DNA of 64,000 bases from Margaritispora aquatica (Eukaryota; Ascomycota; Leotiomycetes; Helotiales; Discinellaceae), in assembly GCA_007644065.1 (NCBI GenBank), contig VJWN01000003.1, positions 1,736,001-1,800,000 on the forward strand, given 5' to 3'. The notes beneath the pieces are model-generated. The model saw only the letters and a program-made list of their open reading frames with translations. It had not been told where the DNA came from and searched no databases. The translations under genes and the position numbers were made by a program. Of this stretch, positions 56,005 to 64,000 are shown piece after piece (the first letter of the stretch is position 1; every line of letters begins with the position of its first letter).

Positions 56005-59000
56005 ATGCAATCAGAGCTCAACGAGACTTCACAACGCTCCCAGACACCAAACAACACCTCGACACCCAACGTCTCTCAATATGGCTTCCATCCTCAACAA
56101 CAACACCCATCCGCAGAACTGCGCGATGCTCTCGACGACGAGCAGGCATGGTCTAGCGATGCGGGCAATGTCGCTGAGCCGCCATCTGTCGAGAACTCGC
56201 CTCTGCCGCAACGCATGGGTAGATTGAACTTGAGCGACCGCGATAACGCCAGACCAAGACCTTCTTTCCAACAGATTTCGGAACATGAAAACGCGTTAGC
56301 TCCGTCTCCTCGTAGGAAATCGAGCGATGGCCCTATCTTCAAGGTTGTCAAGAAGAAGGGAAATCGTCTTGATGGTATTCAACTTGATACATTCCCAAAT
56401 GGTATGTAAATATATAATGGTATAGAAGTAGTCTGTTAACGCAGTACAGAGGTCTTGACCCATATATTGTCGCATTTGCCCGCTACTTCGCTCTCGGCTG
56501 TATCATTGGTATCCCGGAGATTCTATACATTGGTGACAACACCGCACGCGTGGCGCGTAGCATTCTCTCGCTATTTTCCAGCTCAAGATCTCATCGATAG
56601 TGCTGCCCCGCTCAATCGACGTGGATCGGACCTCGAAGCACGCGAAAATCTGCGATCAGAGAGACGCTTCTTCACTAGGCTGACTGGGCTCGCATCCTGG
56701 CGTAGCGAATACATTCTGCGAACAAGACTTCTCCGAAGTTTAGGTCGTGGCAAGCCAGCTCAAATTGCTCCTGGACATGGTGCTTCTTCGCGCTCCAACA
56801 GTGCTGCCAACAATGCAAACGCTGTGATCACATACAGTTCTCAGCTCTTCGCTACAGTTAATCATATTCATGCAGTGTTCAACAATGGGCATAAGTCTCC
56901 GAGATTCATTCATGGATCTGACGAGACTGGCTCAGCTTGTACAAGTGACCCAAATATTGGCAAGATTGACAATTGGGGTCTTGGTGACCCGCAAGCACTT
57001 CCTCAATTCGCTGAACTTTTCGTTGGTGACCTACCATATGGTGCTGGCGATGGTCCCACTGGACTTCCAAATTCAATGGATGTTAGCCAGCCTTTTGGTA
57101 TGATTTATGGTGAAGGGTTTCCTGGTGGTCAAACGTACTTTCGTTCTTCAGAGGAGATGCGTGGCCGCTTTTTGAGCCAGCCAAGTAATGTCGTCGCATA
57201 TGAACGTGGTATTCCAAGAATTCCTGCGGCTGTAGAAGCGATCTCTGCTGTGTGGATTGCCAAATCTGCCTCCATTCCAACCATGTCCGAAGGATTAATT
57301 GGAATGCTTACTGGATCTACCTTGGGCGTAGTGACTGCCTACTCTTTGGGCGCAGATACCTCTCAAGGAAGACGCATTGGCAAGGGACAACTGACTGCAA
57401 AATGGGTCCTGAGCCCAGGTGTACCAATTATTGCTATCAAGGTTGACGACTCCTTCAACGCTGGCCGTAAGGCTTCTGGTCGAGTTTGGGCCGTTGCTCT
57501 CAATGCTTTGGGAGAGGTGTTCTGCCTGAATAGCATGCCTCGGTCTAGACTTTCCGATGTTAAATCTAGAGATGATAACGTTGACCGATATGCATGGGCC
57601 GCTGGTCGAAGAGCATATTGGCAACTTGTCGAACCTTCTCGCCGTGTGGCTAAGGAGGATCCTTATCATGAGAATCCAATTCATGGGAGTTATTCGCCTC
57701 GGTCATCTTCGAAGAAGATGCGACTCTCCCGAGCACAAGTCAAAGCCGAAACGCTAGAGATTGAGAAATTTCTGGCTTACCGACCATCACATTTCCGTAA
57801 GGTTTGTAATGGCTGGGATATGAGAAGAAGGCTCGAAGTCGATTTCGCTGGCGATGATGGGCATAAAGCCGGAGAAGGCATTATTGTGTTGAAGTGTGGT
57901 ATTGGAGGAGAAAGTGCTGAGATTAGGAGGTTCACGAGATGGAGGTCTGAAGAGGCATCTCTCGACGAATATCCGATTCCCAAGACGCCTCCTCCAGCTC
58001 CAACTAAGACAACAATGGCGTCACTCTTCGGTGGTGGAGCAACCATCAGTCCTCCTCGCAATGCATCTCCAAACCGATCTCAACGAGTTTCAACCATGAC
58101 TGAGCACGCAGTCGATACGCCTGCCCGATCAAGCTCACCCGATAGTTCTCCCAGCACTCCAGGAAGCGCAGGGTCGGTATCGGGTTCAATGATGTCCGAA
58201 GATTGGAGATCAACTATTTTCTCATTACAAGATCATCCATCAGTTGAGATCACCACCAGCGCTATTGATATGTCTACGTATGCTACCTTGACCATCGAAG
58301 AAGATCCATTATGGACTGTGAATGGGAGCTCACACCCTTCCACGCCATTTGCGACTCCTTCTGACCAAGAAACCCCCTCAGGCTCGCAGATTCCTGGACA
58401 CAGAGCCCGTTTGTTAGCAATCGGCACCAAATCAGGCGCTGTAATTATGTGGAACATGAGAGGTGTCCAGGCAACTACTGTCGGATTGGTCAACGAGCTT
58501 CTTCCCGTGCGTGCGATCTTCACCGATTCTCCCCAGATCTCTTGTCTCGCTGTGTCCGCATTGTATGTTGTTCATGGCGGCAATGATGGACTGGTGCAAG
58601 CCTGGGATCCACTCGCCTCAAGCCTACAACCCATCAGGACTTTAAATTCTCGTTTCTCTTCCCGTGCCCGACGTCGTCTTGTGCAGGCTGAGGCTTCCAT
58701 TCATGGTGTCGGCATCAATCTTTATGCTGCTGGTGCTATTGCAATTGATCCGGATTCTACTGTGCTCCGCGGAATGGTCTCTCTGGGAACGCATTTGCGT
58801 TATTGGTCCTATAGCTCTTCTGCCGCGGATCAATTCCAAAGCAAAAAGCGTCGTTTGCGTCGCTCTGGTGAGCGTGGCAGCAATGGAGCACCAGACCGTT
58901 TCACAAATACTGGTCGAGGTGCACTCATGGACTATATTGCAACGGAACAAGAGGACTTGAAAAAGGATAAACTTCATCGTTCTCGGGAACAGGCTAGATT

Positions 59001-59586
59001 AGAAGCACGATTTGGTGTTGGTTTGGCTGGTCTGAGCGAGGAAGAAGCTATTCGCTACGCAGAAATGGTGTCAGCTGAAGCCTTTCAACAAGATGAGGAA
59101 CGTCGCATGAGCGATGCTGGATACCTTGGTGATGCAAATGAAAGCTCATCCGCTCAAAGTATCTGGAGCAGCTCAACAGTCACACCTGAAGCGAGTGTCA
59201 AAGGTCGTTCACCACCGGTTTACAAGCCAGACGATGAATTTGACCATGATATTGAGATGGCAATCCGCCTCTCGCTTCTGGATGGTGTTGATGAAGGTGG
59301 GCGATCTCCAAGAGCTTCAGGATCAGGACAATACGACATTCCAATCACCTTCAAGCAGAAGAAGAGTCGTCGTTCACCATCTGTGTCGCCTTCCACAAGT
59401 AAAGCATCGAAGGTTCGAGCAAAGGCCCGCCAGACCAATGGTGTTGCCGCGGATGATTTAGACTTTGCATTGCAGCTTAGTCTCGCTGAAGAGCAGAGTA
59501 GAAGAGAAGCTGGGATAGTTGAGGGCGACTTTCCTATCCTAGAGAGTCGTGAGGTTGCTGGAAAGGGAAAAGGGCGAGGTGACTGA
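56005..59586 (+). CDS. F-box protein with WD-like repeats and ubiquitin-interacting motifs (Ufo1-like)
   Basis: Exons 56005-56401 and 56450-59586 (48-base intron) give 1,177 residues. The F-box begins exactly at the splice junction, residue 133 (EVLTHILSHLPATSLSAVSL then VSRRFYTLVTTPHAWR), and would bind Skp1 of an SCF ubiquitin ligase. The central part has widely spaced WD-type strands (LLAIGTKSGAVIMWNMRG; YVVHGGNDGLVQAWDP) that would form the substrate-binding propeller. Near the C-terminus are two ubiquitin-interacting motifs, EMAIRLSLLDG (about residue 1067) and DFALQLSLAEEQ (about 1136). F-box plus propeller plus UIMs is the architecture of yeast Ufo1, which targets Ho endonuclease and works with Ddi1. 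The N-terminal 130 residues are disordered and Ser/Gln-rich. The start at 56005 is the first ATG; an upstream TTG is not used. Confidence 0.85.
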
Positions 59587-60152
59587 GGGGCAGTGGGGAT
59601 AAAATTGTTTTTGTTTTTCTTTCCTTCTAATTCTTTGCCCTTTAATGATGCGATAGGGCTTTTAGTTGACACCATGAATTCAATTGAGCCTTTTGCCTCC
59701 TTGCTTCACTGCCTAATTGCATGTTCTGGATGCCAAGAATGTATCTGCCTGCACACTAAAAGCCATGATATCACTCCTTACAGCTCGCACAGCTCGCAGA
59801 AAAATAGTATATAAAATGACCCCATTCCTCGCTTGAAAATTCACATTCTATCACAGAAACCTCGGTGTCTCGCGATCCCCAATTTTCGGCGAGTCCGTGA
59901 ATTAGCCAATACGGCATCTCCGCTCGTATTCTAGGCCAATGAAAAACCCACCTTTCATCCCAATTATCAGCAGGGCTGACACCATAGGGCTCGAACACCG
60001 AACTCAGCCTCAAATCTCACTGTAAGCAACGACGCTTCATCCGATGAAACGATCACGACGTTCTTTTTCAAAGTCCAGCCCATTCCCACGACGCATCGTA
60101 CAGAAAGATCATCTGTACGCATGAATGAGTGTTTTCGCCTGTCTTCGGTCTC
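59587..60152. promoter_or_regulatory. intergenic, promoter of the Zn2Cys6 gene
   Basis: 3' flank of the F-box gene, then a TATA box (TATATAAAA, 59808-59816) about 340 bases before the start codon of the regulator gene. This placement implies a leader of roughly 300 bases. Confidence 0.5.
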
Positions 60153-62313
60153 ATGCCTATCATCCTAGAACCCATGATGGAGGCTTCCAATGAGATGGTC
60201 GTGGTGGTGGGTCATCAGACTCCGCCTCATATCCCTGGACAGAAAAGGAAGAGAGCAGGGAAACCTAAGGTCAAGACTGGTTGCGGGGTGTGTAAGATCA
60301 GGAGGGTGAAGTGTGGGGAAGAGAAGCCAGAGTGTAAGCGGTGTGTCAAGTTCGGTATGTTTGCATCTCCAGAGATGAGAGAACAGGAACCTGATAAGGC
60401 AAAGGAATGAAATGTGAAGGCTATCCCAAACAGCCCTCCGACCCACGGCAACTTCAGCGAGCCTTACTGCCTCGCGAGGACCGTCCCGTCCTCATCTCCG
60501 CCTCCAGCGCCACTTCAACGTTCACTCCCCCCGTGCGGATACCGCGCACACAGATCCCATCGCGGCGGGAGAAGGACCTGCGTCCCTCGCCACCGGTCCC
60601 GCCGGTGCCGATCTCCAGGCTCGCTCCCCTCGCGGTGAAAAGCCCCTTCACGCCGCGCTTCCAGAACAATGCCGAGCACCGCTACTTCACGCTCTTCCAC
60701 GTGCAGACGGCGCTGCACCTGTCCGGGCTGTACTCGCCCAACGTGTGGTCGCACATCGTGCTGCAGGCGTCCGAGGCCGAGCCTTCCATCCGCCACGCTG
60801 TTATCTCCATCGGCGCGCTGGAGATGACGTCCGCTTGTCTGAAGGACGTGAGGACGTATGTGCGCGCCTTTGGCCTGAATAGAGCGACGTCCCCGGCAAC
60901 CTCGGCCTCATTGCGCGAGAATCAAGAGGTGCAGAGGTCGCAGACTGAACAGCATCATGTGTTTGCCCTGCAGCAGTATAGTAAGGCTATCAGTGAGATG
61001 CGAAAGCTGGTGTCGGGGTCGGTGAGGGATTTTAGGACGGCTCTGATTGCGAGTCTGCTTATCATTTGCTTCGAGACGTATCATGGGAATTATGAGAGTG
61101 CGGCGAAGCAGATTACCATGGGTGTGAGGTTGATTGAGTCGAGGCATGAGATGGCTAGTCCGCCGCCGTTGGAGGAAGAGCTGCTGCATGCTTTTACGAG
61201 GCTGGAGATTCAGACTATGGGGTAAGTGGTTGTCTCTCTACTTAATTTGTTAAAGTTTGCTGGACTTTGTGAGGTGGAGATATCGAAATACCTCATTGTG
61301 TGGACATGTTGTTGCACATTGGCAGTTGCTGAAACATCGGCCCGGATTGAGACGTTGGAAAGCATCAGCACATTCAGAATTTGATAAGGGTTCTCGCTAA
61401 CGCGGCATCAGACATAGTGACCCCTTTACCTTAAACGAGCATCTACGGCGTAAGTGCAATATTCTTCTATTTGATTGGCGAAAACTGACGGCTTCCAGGG
61501 AAAGATTCATCATCCGGCCTCATCGCCCGTATGCCAACGACATTCACATCCTCTCTCGACGCACGTAATTACTTCAACGTTATAGCTCGACGAGCTATGC
61601 ACTACGGCTGTGCAGCATGGCAGTCATCCCACCAAACCGCCGCTCTCAATGGTGCACAAATCGCCAAGCCCACACTGTCACATTTCGAGCACACCGAGTA
61701 CGCCCCGCCCGCGCTCCTCGCAGGTAAGCAAAAGTACTTGAACGAAATCGAAGCCTGGCAAAAGGCATTCAGGCCGATGTTCGAGAACGCCAAACCCGGC
61801 ACAAACGAGTTCCTCGCTTCACGGACAATGCAGCTGCATTACCTGCCCGTGCACCTGACGCTGACGCTCTTCCCGTCGACCTCGGAAATGGCGTACGACG
61901 ACTACCTGCCGCTGTTCAAGGACATACTGGACATGGCACGATTGCAGCTGTCGTGCTCGTCGCACGATCCCATGTTCGCGTTCGACCTGCAGAATGTGTG
62001 GCCGCTGTTCATCACGGCCAAGAAGTGCCGCGATCCCGTCGTAAGGCGCGAGGCTATCCGCTTGCTGATCGAGTGGCCGCGGCGAGAGGGCATTTGGGAC
62101 AGCGTCGTCGCGGCGGCGATTAGTCGGTGGGTTGTGAGTATCGAGGAGGAAGACATGGTCGGTGGCTTTGTGGTGGAGGCTAAGAGGGCCACGAGCGTGG
62201 AGGTTAAGTTGGATTTTGATCGTGGGAGGGCCGATGTGTGGTGTTTGATTCCTGGGGCGGAGGGAAAGATGAGGAGGAGGGAGACAGTCATTGAGTGGGT
62301 TGTTCAGGGGTGA
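60153..62313 (+). CDS. Zn2Cys6 fungal transcription factor
   Basis: Four exons: 60153-60354, 60405-61221, 61412-61449 and 61499-62313, giving 623 residues. The binuclear zinc cluster starts CGVCKIRRVKCGEEKPECKR and ends VKFGMKC; the sixth Cys lies in exon 2, so the first intron splits the domain and correct splicing is needed to make it. A basic segment precedes it (KRKRAGKPKVKTG). The rest follows the fungal transcription-factor middle region of the Fungal_trans_2 type: HVQTALHLSGLYSPNVWSHI, VISIGALEMTSA, FRTALIASLLIICFETYHGN, KQITMGVRLIE. Exon 3 is only 38 bases, with a 190-base intron before it. Exons 2 and 4 are markedly GC-rich at third positions compared with the flanks. Target genes unknown; no biosynthetic cluster is evident around it. 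Confidence 0.87.
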
Positions 62314-63663
62314 GTGCTGTACTAGGTGTGTATGAGTCAAAGAGATGTAGGATTCCCATTGGTGTATGTATCTGCTATGAAGGTCGCCTCAGGACATCGA
62401 TGATTGACCTACATGGTGGGAATAGAAAGTGCACTACCCCTAATATAGAAAGTGCATAGATACACATTATATAGACAAGAACGCTACACTAGATCTAGGA
62501 TAGTTAGGCCCTTATTAACTGAACCCCGCTCTTAGTAGGAGTATTAAATGGCCGGTTTTAATACTGTGTATTTTCCCACCCCCAAAACGTCACCAAGTTA
62601 ACCAAAACACTACACAGCCAACTATTTAAAGTACGCTATTTGACCATATTGTTCTTAATACTTAAAAGAACCTCGCAGAGCACCCTCTCCTCCTCCAAGC
62701 TTTTTTGTAACATCTTTTGACTGTGGAGAGCGAGATCGTTTATTGAATAATGGAGTATACAGTGTCAAAAGCGGCCACTTAATAATCCGATTGCAAGCTC
62801 CTTTTAGGCTCGAAGCTGGCCAAATATATTCTCGTCATAGCGAAAACTTCGCTTGGATGCAAGTATCCAAGTATCGTAGGTGTTTGAGGAAATTCTTCAC
62901 TACGAAGACACGGCAGATTGAAAACCGATCACTTTGATTTTGAGCAAAGTAGAAAAAATAAAGGAACAACTCGTTGGAAACTTCTGTTATTAACATAATA
63001 AGCGAGCCGAGTGAATAAAGCCAAGTTCTATTTATATACTATAAGCCCTCATTCCCCACGACTGGACACTACAGTCGAATCAATTAAATATAAATCTTAT
63101 CTCTTTCCAACTTACATACTGGGATAGAAGGTTTGGAGTTCTTGGCCTATGCTAACAATGGTCGAATTCTATCGGTCTTGTCTTGGTAAGTCTTCTATTT
63201 GCATAATTTTCTCAATGTGTATAATATCTGTACACATTCTAAAGCACTATCCCCATGTTATACACAGCTATATTTCCGTTTTCAATGATTACGTATTTTA
63301 ACAGCGTGGGTTATGAGTGTGATTGGTTTTTAATCAGCAACACTTTCGTAAGTTTTCTGTTTGTAGGTATACCTCTTCAATGTGTGTAATATATATATAC
63401 ACATTCTAAGGCGCTATCCCCACGTTCCATCCAGCTATATTTCAGTCTTCGAAGATTGTGGATTTTGACAGCCTTGGTTATGTGATGTAATATTTTTGTT
63501 GCTTAAGTAGCCACAAGAATTCGAAACTTGACTCAAAACTCTAAACCAACCAATTCTTAAGTGAGTGATTCTACATATCTCTGCAGCTTCTTTCCCCCCC
63601 AAAGATTTTGCCATTCATCTTGAGTTCGCTCTACTTACATCCCTGTAAGTTCCTCTACAAATA
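62314..63663. other. AT-rich intergenic region with tandem duplication
   Basis: Sharp change from the GC-rich regulator exons to AT-rich DNA. TAGAAAGTGCA occurs twice (near 62424 and 62446). Broken frames around 62743-62940 are not credible. The tandem duplication at 63183-63486 is listed separately. The region resembles decayed repeat DNA. Confidence 0.5.
63183..63486 (+). repeat. diverged tandem duplication, unit about 140 bases
   Basis: Unit 1 (63183-63321) and unit 2 (63345-63486) share the order GTAAGT.TTCT.TTTG, an AATGTGT...ACACATTCTAA hairpin, GC.CTATCCCCA.GTT, CAGCTATATTTC, GATT and a GG GTTATG end. Offset is 162 bases. Each unit keeps an inverted repeat; in unit 1 it is AATGTGTA and TACACATT around a 9-base loop. 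Confidence 0.75.
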
Positions 63664-64000
63664 TCATACGAGATCGAAGTCCATCAACTTCACTCCATGT
63701 TTCCGCAATTCATCAGGCGAGAGCCTAGGATCGTAGGCTGTCTTTTCGCCAGTATCATCATTTACAAACCGAGTGAAAAACTCTTCCGCTTCGTGACTCT
63801 CCCTCCTCCATCCAGTGGGCAATTCTCCCAACCTTGGATCTTCAGCCCGGCACTCTCCCGTCTCACGATTGACAAATCCCAAATGAAATTTACTCGTTTG
63901 CTCGCTATATCTCCCTACTAGTCGGAAAGGCTCGTGTAAAGGACCGCAGAAAACTTCACCAGCCATGTAGCCTTCGCAATATGCTTCTCCAAGGACAGAA
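63664..64000 (-). CDS. partial C-terminus of a probable HET-domain protein with WW-like tail
   Basis: The frame is open from the right edge of the window to the stop at 63664, about 112 residues, so the 5' part lies beyond the window. It reads GEAYCEGYMAGEVF, which is the usual ending of fungal heterokaryon-incompatibility (HET) proteins, where a similar GxAYVHGxMxGE motif closes the protein. After it comes an unusual tail with a WW-domain-like segment: LPTGWRRESHEAEEFFTRFV, then NDDTGEKTAYDPRL, with one Trp and the DPRL end but not the second Trp. HET proteins trigger cell death on non-self fusion. The HET domain itself is not visible here, so the call is tentative. Confidence 0.5.
   Translation of the reverse strand, partial: SVLGEAYCEGYMAGEVFCGPLHEPFRLVGRYSEQTSKFHLGFVNRETGECRAEDPRLGELPTGWRRESHEAEEFFTRFVNDDTGEKTAYDPRLSPDELRKHGVKLMDFDLV

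Noticed and set aside
61819..62340. Minus-strand 173-codon frame opposite the Zn2Cys6 gene
   Set aside because: Shadow of a GC-rich exon, His/Arg/Pro-rich, no domain.

Overview
The window is chromosomal DNA from a filamentous ascomycete (Pezizomycotina). Most genes have short spliceosomal introns (usually 44-105 nt, with GTAAGT-like donors, CTAAC-like branch points and YAG acceptors). Protein families typical of moulds are present: a Zn2Cys6 regulator, a NACHT/WD40 STAND receptor, a HET-type C-terminus, GPI-anchored Ser/Thr-rich wall proteins and an MFS drug-type transporter. A Leotiomycetes-like source is my guess from the style of the proteins and is not proven. I find no rRNA, tRNA or CRISPR that I can support.

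Layout. 1-8.5 kb: a secreted low-complexity protein, a single-pass membrane protein and an unknown 384-aa protein, then a gene-poor AT-rich stretch with a repeated element, then a multi-pass membrane protein. 9.3-15 kb: a secreted 20-cysteine GPI-type protein and two neighbouring genes related to the fungal BTB family. 15.8-34.8 kb is a dense housekeeping block: secreted type-B carboxylesterase, Sec1/Munc18 secretion factor, G-patch protein diverging from a membrane-anchored SDR, an unknown NTase-like protein, a small proline-rich protein, a longin R-SNARE diverging from the mitochondrial RNA helicase Suv3, and an MFS transporter facing a fructosamine-kinase-like gene tail to tail with only 51 bp between the stop codons.

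35-64 kb: a membrane protein whose frame appears broken by one base, then a 1,606-aa NLR-type receptor (lipase-like, NACHT, beta-propeller), a 2.7-kb gene-free block, a membrane-anchored aspartic-protease-like protein that has lost one catalytic Asp, a 3.6-kb divergent intergenic region, a repeat-bearing GPI wall protein, an F-box/WD/UIM protein resembling Ufo1, a Zn2Cys6 regulator, and, at the right edge beyond an AT-rich duplicated tract, the C-terminal end of a probable HET-domain gene.

Functional themes. Secretion and surface: Sec1 and the R-SNARE act in vesicle fusion; the esterase, the Cys-rich protein, the GPI protein and the protease-like protein are their likely kind of cargo. Self/non-self recognition: the NLR-type gene and the HET-like fragment are the candidates for an allorecognition or immunity role. 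Exon coordinates were built by hand from splice signals and checked for reading-frame closure; none is supported by transcript data.
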